64,000 nt of DNA from Flavobacteriaceae bacterium (GTDB lineage Bacteria > Bacteroidota > Bacteroidia > Flavobacteriales > Flavobacteriaceae). The notes below the pieces were generated by a model. That model was not told where the DNA came from and ran no database searches. It saw nothing but the letters and a program-made list of their open reading frames with translations. Every line of letters begins with the position of its first letter. Positions within the stretch are counted from its first letter, which is position 1. The stretch lies in NCBI GenBank assembly GCA_947483075.1, contig CANKLE010000006.1, positions 62,001 through 126,000 of the forward strand, read 5' to 3'. Positions 9,992 to 18,160 of the stretch are shown here, in pieces. Both the position numbers and the translations under genes were made by a program.

Positions 9992-10779
9992 GAACAATTT
10001 CTATATTAGGCTGTGGCTGGTTGGGATTTCCTTTGGCGCAACAGCTGTTGCAAGCGGGGTTTCGTGTAAAGGGATCCACGACATCTTTAGAAAAATTACC
10101 TCATTTTGCGGCGGCGGGCATAGCCCCTTTTTTGATTGAATTGAATGCCACTTCAACAACAGGAGATTGGACTGAATTTTTGGCCGAGGCCGAGGTATTG
10201 GTAGTCGCCATGCCGCCTCAATTGCGGAGAGCGGTACCAGAGAATTTTGTAGCCAAAATGCAATTTGTACTAGATAAGTTGCAACAATCAAACTGTAAAA
10301 AAGTACTGTTCATCAGTTCCACTTCGGTGTATCCTGATCACAATCAATTGGCGATAGAATCTGATACCAACGAATTTGATTCACAACTTGTGCTTGCAGA
10401 AAATCTTTTTTTATCGGCTGATTTTTGCCAAACAACCGTGATTCGTTTTGGCGGATTGATTGGTGCTGATCGACATCCGGCGCGATTTTTGTCGGGAAGA
10501 ACGCAACTCGAAAACCCAGAAGCCCCCATTAATTTAATTCACCAAGAAGATTGTTTGGCTATACTCACCAATTTCATCCAGCTACCGTTTGAAAACCAAG
10601 TCTACAATGCAGTTGCACCGCATCATCCTACTCGCGCCGAGTATTACCAGCAAAAGGCCCGAGAATTGCAATTGCCCATCCCCGAATTTGATTACAACCA
10701 ACCTTCGGTAGGCAAAACCGTTTCGAGCGAGAAACTCAGTACCCAACTCGATTATACTTTTCTAAAACCAAGGCTATAA
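9988..10779 (+). CDS. NAD(P)-binding epimerase/reductase-like protein (YeeZ type)
   Basis: The 263-residue protein begins with the Rossmann dinucleotide motif ISILGCGWLGFPLAQQL. It has FISSTSVYPDH, where an SDR Tyr would be expected, and VIRFGGLIGADRHPARFLSG, typical of atypical extended SDR proteins of the YeeZ group. The usual YxxxK pair is not clear, so enzymatic activity is uncertain. It overlaps the M28 peptidase gene and is followed directly by a strong bidirectional terminator. Confidence 0.8.
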   Translation: MRTISILGCGWLGFPLAQQLLQAGFRVKGSTTSLEKLPHFAAAGIAPFLIELNATSTTGDWTEFLAEAEVLVVAMPPQLRRAVPENFVAKMQFVLDKLQQSNCKKVLFISSTSVYPDHNQLAIESDTNEFDSQLVLAENLFLSADFCQTTVIRFGGLIGADRHPARFLSGRTQLENPEAPINLIHQEDCLAILTNFIQLPFENQVYNAVAPHHPTRAEYYQQKARELQLPIPEFDYNQPSVGKTVSSEKLSTQLDYTFLKPRL

Positions 10780-10808
10780 AAAACCCCAAACTAAATGCTT
10801 GGGGTTTT
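10780..10808. terminator. Bidirectional intrinsic terminator
   Basis: AAAACCCCAA and TTGGGGTTTT form a perfect 10-bp stem around a 9-base loop. It carries an A run on one side and a T run on the other. It starts one base after the stop at 10779 and serves both this operon and the convergent M13 peptidase gene. Confidence 0.85.
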
Positions 10809-10828
10809 GATTATTATAGAATCTTGGA

Positions 10829-12895
10829 TTACCAGATTTTTACTCGTTTTTCAGGCGAAACATACATGCCATCTCCTTCTTTGATGTTGAACGCATTTTG
10901 GAAACTATCCAAATTTAACAACGGCACATAGGCACGGTACATGCCTGGCGAATGCGGATCAGTTTTCACCTGATTTTTTAAGGCTTCGTCGCGAATTTTA
11001 CTTCTCCAGATAGTCCCCCAAGAAATAAACAAACGTTGTTCGGGCGTGTACCCATCAATTAATCCGGGGTTGCCGTTTTCTTTCAAGTACAATTGCAAAC
11101 CGTCATAGGCTGCGTTGATTCCGCCCAAATCTCCGATGTTTTCTCCCAAGGTAAACTTTCCGTCTACGTGTATGCCAGGCAAAGGCTCTAAGGCCGAATA
11201 TTGATCAGCCAAGGCATTACCCAAATCGGTAAATTGTTTAAAATCGGCGTCGGTCCACCAATCGATGAGGTTTCCGTCGGCGTTGTACGTAGCGCCTTGG
11301 TCGTCAAAACCGTGAGAGATTTCGTGGCCAATTACCGCACCAATACCCCCATAATTTACCGCCTCATCGGCTTTGTAATCGTAGAAAGGCGGTTGCAAAA
11401 TAGCGGCTGGGAATACAATTTCGTTGTACGAAGGATTGTAATACGCGTTTACGGTTTGTGGCGACATGCCCCATTCGGTTTTGTCTACGGGTTTGCCCAA
11501 TTTGTCTAAGTCTTTTGCCCAAGCCCATTTTGAAACGGCACGTAGATTTTCAAAATACGATCCGCCATTGGCAGCGCTTTTCACGTTTAAGGCGCTGTAG
11601 TCTTCCCATTTGTCGGGGTAGCCAATTTTGATGGTCAATTTGTTTAATTTTTCAACCGCTTTTATTTTGGTCTCAGGCGACATCCAAGTTAAGTTATTGA
11701 TACGCATTTCATACGCACGCATTACATTTTTGATCATTTTGTAGGCTTTGTCTTTGGCTTCGGCCGGGAACATTTTGTCTACGTATAATTTTCCTAAGGC
11801 TTCGCCTACGGTGCCATTGACTACTTGCAAGGCTTTTTCGTTGCGCGGTCTTTGTTTGATTGCTCCGGTTAAGGCTTTTCCGTAGAATTCCCAGTTGGCC
11901 GTTTCAATTTCGGTAGACAATTCGCCCGCAGCTCCACGCAACAACATCCAACGCATATAGGCTTTCCAAGCATCTACATTGTTTTCTGTAAATAAAGTTT
12001 GCAGGCCTTTCATGTATTTGGGTTGAGACACGATGATGGTATCTACTTTAGCAAAACCAACGCCTTTTAAATAAGCCTTCCAATCAATGGCCGGAGTCAT
12101 GGCTTGCAAATCGGCGATCGCGGTTGGGTTGTATTGTATTTTGCTGTCGCGACGTTCTACACGGTCTAAGCGCGGCACTGACATTTGGATTTCCAATGCC
12201 AAGATTTTATCGGCATCGGCTTGCGCAGCTGCGGGAGTTTCCCCTATAAATTGCAGCATTTTGGCTATGTGCAACGCATATTTTGCTCTTTTTTCTTTTG
12301 AATCTGCATCTTCAGAAACGTAGTAATCCCGATCGGGCAATCCCAAAGAACCAGGCCCTAAACTCACTACATTGCGGTTGCTGTCTTTGTCGTCGGCACC
12401 TACGCCTACACCATAAAAACCAACACTTCCGCCTTCTGCTTCGGTTTGCATCATTAGTTTTTGCAAATCTTCCACATTTTTTACGGCTTCAATTTGAGCC
12501 AAATAAGGCTTCAATGGGGCGATGCCTTGTTTGTTGCGCGCCACGGTATCCATGGCAGATTGGTACATGATGATGGCTTTTCCTTGGTCGGAAGCAGGTT
12601 TGTATTTACCGCCTTTGGTGGCATCAGCCAAGATAACCAAGACGTCTTTGTCCGTGTTTTGGCGCAATTCGTCAAAGCTTCCCCAACGGGTTTTGTCTTT
12701 TGGAATTTCGGTTTTATCGAGCCAAGTTCCGTTTACAAAACGAAAGAAGTTGTCGCTTGGTTTTGCCGTTAAATCCATATAGGATAAATTAATACCGGGT
12801 GCTTTTTTGGCTGATTTGTCTTGTGCTTGAGCAGCGGTCAATCCTAAAATTGCCGGAAGAACAAATACCCCTAGTTTTTTGAGTTGTATTTTCAT
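10829..12895 (-). CDS. pepO: M13 family zinc metallopeptidase (neprilysin/PepO type)
   Basis: The protein has 688 residues with a signal peptide ending AQAQ (MKIQLKKLGVFVLPAILG start). The catalytic motif GHEISHGFDDQGA gives HExxH, and ENIGDLGGINAAYDG supplies the third zinc ligand (ExxxD). NAYYNPSYNEIVFPA is the conserved substrate-cleft sequence. It should cleave peptides in the periplasm or outside the cell. I chose the ATG at 12895 because it gives a clean signal peptide and lies 20 bp after a -7 box. Transcribed alone. Confidence 0.93.
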   Translation of the reverse strand: MKIQLKKLGVFVLPAILGLTAAQAQDKSAKKAPGINLSYMDLTAKPSDNFFRFVNGTWLDKTEIPKDKTRWGSFDELRQNTDKDVLVILADATKGGKYKPASDQGKAIIMYQSAMDTVARNKQGIAPLKPYLAQIEAVKNVEDLQKLMMQTEAEGGSVGFYGVGVGADDKDSNRNVVSLGPGSLGLPDRDYYVSEDADSKEKRAKYALHIAKMLQFIGETPAAAQADADKILALEIQMSVPRLDRVERRDSKIQYNPTAIADLQAMTPAIDWKAYLKGVGFAKVDTIIVSQPKYMKGLQTLFTENNVDAWKAYMRWMLLRGAAGELSTEIETANWEFYGKALTGAIKQRPRNEKALQVVNGTVGEALGKLYVDKMFPAEAKDKAYKMIKNVMRAYEMRINNLTWMSPETKIKAVEKLNKLTIKIGYPDKWEDYSALNVKSAANGGSYFENLRAVSKWAWAKDLDKLGKPVDKTEWGMSPQTVNAYYNPSYNEIVFPAAILQPPFYDYKADEAVNYGGIGAVIGHEISHGFDDQGATYNADGNLIDWWTDADFKQFTDLGNALADQYSALEPLPGIHVDGKFTLGENIGDLGGINAAYDGLQLYLKENGNPGLIDGYTPEQRLFISWGTIWRSKIRDEALKNQVKTDPHSPGMYRAYVPLLNLDSFQNAFNIKEGDGMYVSPEKRVKIW

Positions 12896-12915
12896 TTGAA
12901 TTGATTTTAGAGTCA

Positions 12916-12923
12916 CAAAAATA
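12916..12923 (-). promoter_or_regulatory. Putative -7 box for the M13 peptidase gene
   Basis: Read on the minus strand this is TATTTTTG (TAnnTTTG). The ATG at 12895 lies 20 bp downstream, which rules out the in-frame upstream extension. Confidence 0.55.
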
Positions 12924-13000
12924 TCGATTCTTGTCATATAAACTGTTAAAAATAAAAATAATATCGCCTTGTTTTGCGGCCTTAAATCAGCGGTATTTTG

Positions 13001-13008
13001 TAGTTTTG
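13001..13008 (+). promoter_or_regulatory. Putative -7 box for the Sco gene
   Basis: TAGTTTTG fits TAnnTTTG and ends 13 bp before the ATG at 13022, so the transcript would have a leader of only a few bases. Confidence 0.5.
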
Positions 13009-13021
13009 GCGAAAATATTTC

Positions 13022-13690
13022 ATGTTACGTTATTTCAAACAATCCCGTATTTTCTTCTTGGTTTTAGCCCTTTTTTCGGGTATTATTATTAGTTTGTTTT
13101 ATACGGCATTAACCCCCAAAAAGACTTTACCCATTTATAATCCCGCCGATGTAAACCCCGAATTGGTAGACAGTACGGTGCAGTTTATCCGCAAATACCA
13201 CAAAATCCCAGCCTTTTCTTTTGTGAATCAAAATGGTAAAATCATTACAGATAAAACGTATGACGGCAAAATCTATGTGGCCGATTTCTTTTTTACGACC
13301 TGCGGATCCATTTGCCCTAGAATGACCAACAACATGGCCTTGGTTCAGCAAGAATTTTTACACGACTCGAGGGTGATGCTGTTGTCGCATACGGTTTTTC
13401 CTGAAACCGATTCGGTGGCGGTGCTTAAACGGTATGCACTAGAAAAAGGGGTTGACGACCGCAAATGGAATCTGGTTACCGGCGATAAAAAAGCCATTTA
13501 CAGTTTGGCGCGAAAATCGTATTTGGCGGTAAAATTGGGGAAGCCTAGCGAACTATATGATATGGTGCATACCGAAAATTTTGTTTTGGTCGACACCCAA
13601 AAGCGTGTTCGCGGCTTTTATGACGGAACCAAAAAGGAAGAAATTGATCGCCTGATCACCGATATAAAGGGCTTATTGAGTGAAGAATAA
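13022..13690 (+). CDS. SCO1/SenC family copper chaperone or thiol-disulfide protein
   Basis: The 222-residue protein has one N-terminal membrane anchor (residues 9-27) and a thioredoxin-like domain facing the periplasm. DFFFTTCGSICPRM supplies the CxxxCP copper/thiol motif, and the conserved His is in MVHTENFVLVD. These are the three copper ligands of Sco proteins, which help assemble the CuA centre of cytochrome oxidase. No oxidase genes are adjacent. It starts from its own promoter and ends just before feoA. Confidence 0.9.
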   Translation: MLRYFKQSRIFFLVLALFSGIIISLFYTALTPKKTLPIYNPADVNPELVDSTVQFIRKYHKIPAFSFVNQNGKIITDKTYDGKIYVADFFFTTCGSICPRMTNNMALVQQEFLHDSRVMLLSHTVFPETDSVAVLKRYALEKGVDDRKWNLVTGDKKAIYSLARKSYLAVKLGKPSELYDMVHTENFVLVDTQKRVRGFYDGTKKEEIDRLITDIKGLLSEE

Positions 13691-13738
13691 AAAAGGCAGT
13701 AAACTGATATTTATCAGGTTCAGTTTTAATTTTATCTG

Positions 13739-13746
13739 TACTTTTG
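13739..13746 (+). promoter_or_regulatory. Putative -7 box for feoAB
   Basis: TACTTTTG fits TAnnTTTG, 26 bp before the TTG start of feoA. No clear Fur box was recognised by eye. Confidence 0.5.
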
Positions 13747-13772
13747 CAATCTAAACTCAATCTAAATAAGCT

Positions 13773-14015
13773 TTGCAAACTACCATTGCCCAGTTAAAAA
13801 AAGGCGAAAAAGCCACCATCACTCATTTTGACGTGGAGGCCATTCCATTAAAATTATTAGAAATGGGTTGTTTGCCCGGAAATACGGTTGAACTTATACA
13901 AATTGCGCCATTTGGCGATCCTTTATTGCTCAATATTAACGGGTCTCATTTGGCCATTCGATTGGAAACTGCGCTCGAAATTCAAGTAACCCGTAGCGAA
14001 ATCGCTTCAAACTAA
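13773..14015 (+). CDS. feoA: FeoA ferrous iron transport protein
   Basis: The 80-residue SH3-like protein is typical of FeoA, the cytoplasmic partner of FeoB. MGCLPGNTVELIQIAPFGDPLL and GSHLAIRLETALEIQV are the family core. The only sensible start is the TTG at 13773, giving QTTIAQLKKGEKATI. No ATG exists upstream in frame near the promoter. FeoB follows after four bases. Confidence 0.9.
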   Translation: MQTTIAQLKKGEKATITHFDVEAIPLKLLEMGCLPGNTVELIQIAPFGDPLLLNINGSHLAIRLETALEIQVTRSEIASN

Positions 14016-14019
14016 GTTT

Positions 14020-16113
14020 ATGCACAACATCCAAGTAGCGCTTATTGGCAATCCGAATACCGGCAAAACATCGGTGTTTAATCGGTTGACAGGCTTGAAA
14101 CAACAGGTGGGAAACTACCCGGGCATTACGGTGGAGAAAAAAGTTGGCCAGTGTATATTGGCAGATGATTGTACGGCAACGATCTTGGATTTGCCCGGTA
14201 CCTATAGTTTGAATGCCAGTTCGATCGATGAAAATGTAGTGATTGAAGTCTTACTAAACAAAAAAGACCCCAATTTCCCTGATGTGATTGCTGTGATCAC
14301 AGATGTCGAAAATTTGAAACGCAATTTGTTGCTGTTTACGCAAATCAAAGACTTAGAAATTCCTACGGTTTTAGTGATCAACATGGCCGACAGAATGAAC
14401 CCCAGAGGAATTAGCCTCGACATTCCTTTTTTGGAAGCGCAGCTGCAAACCAAGATTGTTTTGGTGAGCACGAGAAAAGGCAGCGGAATAGCAGAATTAA
14501 AAAGTGTTTTAGCCAACTACCAAAACTTGTCGGTAACCCCTTGTTTGAAAGCTTCAAGTATAGACGAAGTTTATTTTGATCAATTGCGTAAGGCTTTTCC
14601 CAATCAGTTGTTATATAAATTGTGGTTGGTGATTACTCAAGACGTGAATTTTTTGAATTTGGAGCGCAAGCAATTGACCAATTCATTTACTAAAACCCAC
14701 GCCGATTTAAAGCGCTTGCAGCAAAAGGAGACCATCAAACGCTATCAATTTATCAACGAAGTGCTCAAAACCGGGTTGACCATTAATTCTGCTCAGGCCA
14801 CCGATTACCGCAGTAAACTAGACCGCGTACTCACCCATCCAATTTGGGGTTATGTGATCTTTTTTGGTGTGCTTTTTATGATTTTTCAATCCATTTTTGA
14901 TTGGTCACGGGTGCCCATGAATTGGATCGATACTGCTTTTGCAAGCCTGAGCGATTTTACCAGTACGCACATGCAAGCCGGCATGCTGAATGATTTATTG
15001 GCCCAAGGAATTATCCCAGGAATAGGAGGAATATTACTGTTCATTCCGCAAATCGCTTTTTTATTTTTATTCATTTCTCTGCTTGAAGAAAGCGGGTACA
15101 TGAGCCGCGTGGTTTTTTTGATGGATAAAATTATGCGCCGTTACGGCCTTTCGGGCAAAAGTGTGGTCCCGCTCATTTCGGGGACAGCTTGTGCTATTCC
15201 CGCCATTATGGCTACCCGAAATATCGAAAATTGGAAAGAGCGACTCATTGTAGTATTGGTTACGCCTTTTGTAACATGTTCGGCGCGATTGCCGGTTTAT
15301 GCGATTATTATTGCCGTTGTTATCCCAGACACCTATGTCTTGGGGGTAGTGCATTTGCAGGGCTTGGTATTTTTGTTTTTGTATATTTTGGGATTTGCCA
15401 GCGCCATCCTTTCGGCTTGGTTACTCAATAAAGTATTGCGCATATCCAACAAAACCTATTTTGTGGTGGAGATGCCCAACTACAAACTGCCGTTGTTTAA
15501 AAACGTCTACATCAACGTAATCGAAAAAACAAAAGCTTTTTTGTTTGGTGCCGGAAAAATCATTTTGGCCCTGTCGATTGTCTTATGGTTTTTGGCCTCT
15601 TTTGGACCGGGTAAAGATTTTAGTAATGCGGATGCAATTGTATCTGCGCAGCACAAAACATTGCTCGTAAAAAGCCCAGAATTTAAGAACGCACTGGCCA
15701 CCTATAAGCTAGAGAATTCGTACATCGGAATAATGGGAAAAAGTATCGAACCCGTTATTTCTCCATTGGGATATGATTGGAAAATAGGCATTGCCATCAT
15801 CAGTTCATTTGCGGCACGGGAAGTGTTTGTAGGCACCTTGGCCACCATATACAGTGTGGGCGAATCGGGGAATAGCGAGACCATTATCGCCAAAATGCAG
15901 GCCGATAAAAACACCGAAACCGGACAAGCTACCTTTCGCTTTTCTTCGGGAGTTTCGCTTTTATTGTATTATGTGTTTGCCATGCAATGCATCAGTACGC
16001 TTGCAATTACTAGAAAAGAAACCAACAGCTGGAAATGGCCTATCGCTCAGTTGGTTTTCATGAGCGGATTGGCTTATTTAGTGGCTTTTGTAACCTTTCA
16101 ATTTTTGAACTAA
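14020..16113 (+). CDS. feoB: FeoB ferrous iron transporter
   Basis: The 697-residue protein imports Fe(II). The N-terminal G domain shows G1 GNPNTGKTSVFN (residues 8-19), G3 DLPGTYSLN and G4 NMAD. A helical GDI-like region follows, then the membrane channel with two Gate domains. The channel carries VPLISGTACAIPAIMATR and VTCSARLPVYAI, where the conserved Cys lies. It is somewhat shorter than E. coli FeoB (773). The stop overlaps the start of the 40-residue partner (TAATG). Confidence 0.95.
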   Translation: MHNIQVALIGNPNTGKTSVFNRLTGLKQQVGNYPGITVEKKVGQCILADDCTATILDLPGTYSLNASSIDENVVIEVLLNKKDPNFPDVIAVITDVENLKRNLLLFTQIKDLEIPTVLVINMADRMNPRGISLDIPFLEAQLQTKIVLVSTRKGSGIAELKSVLANYQNLSVTPCLKASSIDEVYFDQLRKAFPNQLLYKLWLVITQDVNFLNLERKQLTNSFTKTHADLKRLQQKETIKRYQFINEVLKTGLTINSAQATDYRSKLDRVLTHPIWGYVIFFGVLFMIFQSIFDWSRVPMNWIDTAFASLSDFTSTHMQAGMLNDLLAQGIIPGIGGILLFIPQIAFLFLFISLLEESGYMSRVVFLMDKIMRRYGLSGKSVVPLISGTACAIPAIMATRNIENWKERLIVVLVTPFVTCSARLPVYAIIIAVVIPDTYVLGVVHLQGLVFLFLYILGFASAILSAWLLNKVLRISNKTYFVVEMPNYKLPLFKNVYINVIEKTKAFLFGAGKIILALSIVLWFLASFGPGKDFSNADAIVSAQHKTLLVKSPEFKNALATYKLENSYIGIMGKSIEPVISPLGYDWKIGIAIISSFAAREVFVGTLATIYSVGESGNSETIIAKMQADKNTETGQATFRFSSGVSLLLYYVFAMQCISTLAITRKETNSWKWPIAQLVFMSGLAYLVAFVTFQFLN

Positions 16114-16235
16114 TGATTCAGATTATCCTTTCCATATCCTTACTCGTTGCCGCCCTATTTTATTTGCTTAGAAAGCTATGGCCGGGCAAAAAGTCTTCTT
16201 CGTCTTGCGGATCAGACTCCTGTGGCTGCCACTAG
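16113..16235 (+). CDS. FeoB-associated Cys-rich membrane protein
   Basis: This 40-residue peptide has one transmembrane helix (residues 2-19) and ends in CGSDSCGCH. It fits the FeoB-associated Cys-rich proteins found behind feoB in many anaerobes and Bacteroidota; a metal-binding or FeoC-like helper role is presumed. The ATG overlaps the feoB stop. Its own TAG shares the CTAG palindrome with the stop of the convergent transporter gene. Confidence 0.82.
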   Translation: MIQIILSISLLVAALFYLLRKLWPGKKSSSSCGSDSCGCH

Positions 16236-18103
16236 TTTTTCAGGATAAGTAATGGAATTTTTATGGCATGACGCACCTTCTCGACTGTCGTTCCAAACAG
16301 CAAATCCTTCAATGTTTTATGGCCATGTGTTCCCATAATCAATACATCGGCCTGCAGATCGGCAACCAGTTGAGGGATAACGGTGTTGGGTTTTCCAAAT
16401 CCTAATTTGCCCGAAACGCGGTATCCATTTTGATTTAATTGCAACACATAGTCTGCCAAGAGTTTGGAGTCTATCGTTGTTTCATGATCTACCGTTTCAG
16501 CCCCATACACCAAGGCGCCCACGGTTTCTACTACATGAATCAAAATATAAGAAGTTGATTTCCCTCCCAATTGAAGCGCATATTGTAAGGCTTTTTCATC
16601 GGCAGTTGAGAAGTCTACGGCAATGGCAATCGTTTCGAATGCGGAATGGCTGGGCAGCGAAATGGTCAGGTCGGCACTGTGTGGCGAATGATTGAAAGGA
16701 GTCGCCAGTCCTTTTACAAAAAGAGGTTGGAACGTGATGTAGAGCAATACTACAAAACAAGCGCTCGTAAACGGAATTATCAGCCCCCAAAAAACCAACG
16801 GATTGGTGTTTTGAGCAAGCCAATTTTGCAGTTGATCCCAAATGAGTTTGCTGTTCAGACTGATAATAGCCGCTGCAATAAGCCAACACAACACTTGCAT
16901 TTTGGGTCCAATATGAAAGCCTTTCATTTGCGATTTATTGCTCACAAAATGAATGAGCGGAATGATGGCAAAACCCAATTGCAAACTCAAAATCACCTGA
17001 CTCAGAATCAGCATTTTTGTGGTGCCTTGTTCGCCGTAAATGAGTAAAACCAACACCGCAGGAATGATGGCGAGCAAGCGGGTAATGATGCGTCTCACCC
17101 AGGGTTGTATGCGTATGGTGAGGTAGCCTTCCATCACAATTTGTCCTGCGAGCGTCCCAGTAATGGTCGAACTTTGGCCGGCAGCAATTAGGGCCACCGC
17201 AAATAAAATAGGGCCAATTTTACTGCCCAACAAGGGCTCCAAAAACCGATATGCATCTTGAATTTCGGCCACATGGAAAAACCCATTTTTATAAAAAGTA
17301 GCCGCCGCAAGAATTAAGATGGCGGCATTGACCACAAAGGCAATATTGAGCGCAATGGCACTGTCGATAAAATTGTATTTCAAGGCCTGCTTAATTCCGG
17401 CAGGAGTTCGTTCAAATTTACGGGTTTGTACTAACGAAGAATGCAGGTATAAATTATGCGGCATGACCGTAGCGCCAATAATGCCAATGGCAATGTATAG
17501 GGCCGCGTTATTAGGCAAAGAAGGGATAAAACCAAGGCCAATTTGATGCAAATTGGGTTGCGCTAAAAAGAGTTCAATGATAAAGGAAACCCCAATAATC
17601 ACGATGAGCCCAATGATGAATCCTTCCATTTTTCGGATGCCTTTGTTGATGAGGTATAACAATAAAAAAGTATCCAACACCGTTACTAAGACGCCATAAA
17701 TTAGAGGAAGCCCAAAAAGTAAATTAAGTCCAATCGCCATACCAAGCACTTCGGCTAAATCGCAGGCCGCAATGGCTATTTCAGCCAAAAAGTACAGAAA
17801 ATAATTGATCAGTCGCGGATAGGTTTCTCGAGAGGCCTGAGCCAAATCGCGTTGGGTTACAATGCCTAGTCTGGCGCTCAAGGACTGCAAAACCAAGGCC
17901 ATAATGTTGCTCATGAGCAACACCCACAGCAACGAATACCCAAATTGACTTCCGCCGGCCAAATCGGTAGCCCAATTTCCAGGATCCATATAGCCCACGC
18001 TTATGAGGTAGGCAGGGCCTAAAAAAGCCAACATTTTTCGAAACCCCCTAGTTTTATTTTCAGTAGCAACCGATTGGTTTACTTCCTCTAAGGATTGACT
18101 CAT
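16232..18103 (-). CDS. mntH: Nramp metal transporter fused to a C-terminal UspA domain
   Basis: The 623-residue protein is an Nramp (MntH) importer of Mn(II)/Fe(II) with an extra stress domain. Residues up to about 430 form 11-12 helices with the metal-site motifs SVGYMDPGNWATD (TM1) and VMPHNLYLHSSLVQTR (TM6). From about residue 470 a universal stress protein domain begins (ETIAIAVDFSTADEKALQYA). It ends GTHGHKTLKDLLFG, close to the ATP-binding GxxG(9)G loop of UspA. I chose the ATG at 18103 because a longer frame would start inside the -7 box. It converges on the feo operon. Confidence 0.92.
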   Translation of the reverse strand: MSQSLEEVNQSVATENKTRGFRKMLAFLGPAYLISVGYMDPGNWATDLAGGSQFGYSLLWVLLMSNIMALVLQSLSARLGIVTQRDLAQASRETYPRLINYFLYFLAEIAIAACDLAEVLGMAIGLNLLFGLPLIYGVLVTVLDTFLLLYLINKGIRKMEGFIIGLIVIIGVSFIIELFLAQPNLHQIGLGFIPSLPNNAALYIAIGIIGATVMPHNLYLHSSLVQTRKFERTPAGIKQALKYNFIDSAIALNIAFVVNAAILILAAATFYKNGFFHVAEIQDAYRFLEPLLGSKIGPILFAVALIAAGQSSTITGTLAGQIVMEGYLTIRIQPWVRRIITRLLAIIPAVLVLLIYGEQGTTKMLILSQVILSLQLGFAIIPLIHFVSNKSQMKGFHIGPKMQVLCWLIAAAIISLNSKLIWDQLQNWLAQNTNPLVFWGLIIPFTSACFVVLLYITFQPLFVKGLATPFNHSPHSADLTISLPSHSAFETIAIAVDFSTADEKALQYALQLGGKSTSYILIHVVETVGALVYGAETVDHETTIDSKLLADYVLQLNQNGYRVSGKLGFGKPNTVIPQLVADLQADVLIMGTHGHKTLKDLLFGTTVEKVRHAIKIPLLILKN

Positions 18104-18118
18104 GCGTTTTATTTTTTT

Positions 18119-18126
18119 CAAATTTA
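18119..18126 (-). promoter_or_regulatory. Putative -7 box for the Nramp-Usp gene
   Basis: Minus-strand TAAATTTG fits TAnnTTTG and lies 15 bp before the ATG at 18103. It faces away from the crtY promoter. Confidence 0.5.
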
Positions 18127-18147
18127 GTGAACAAAAACGGAAATCAA

Positions 18148-18155
18148 TACCTTTG
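18148..18155 (+). promoter_or_regulatory. Putative -7 box for crtY, almost at the start codon
   Basis: TACCTTTG fits TAnnTTTG and ends five bases before the crtY ATG at 18161. Transcription would begin at or next to the start codon. Confidence 0.5.
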
Positions 18156-18160
18156 AAAAC

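Noticed and set aside
12311..12330. TCCCGATCGGG palindrome inside the M13 peptidase gene as a further coding insertion
   Set aside because: It encodes LPDRDYY, which is conserved in M13 peptidases, so it is natural sequence and lacks the N4 loop of the repeat family.
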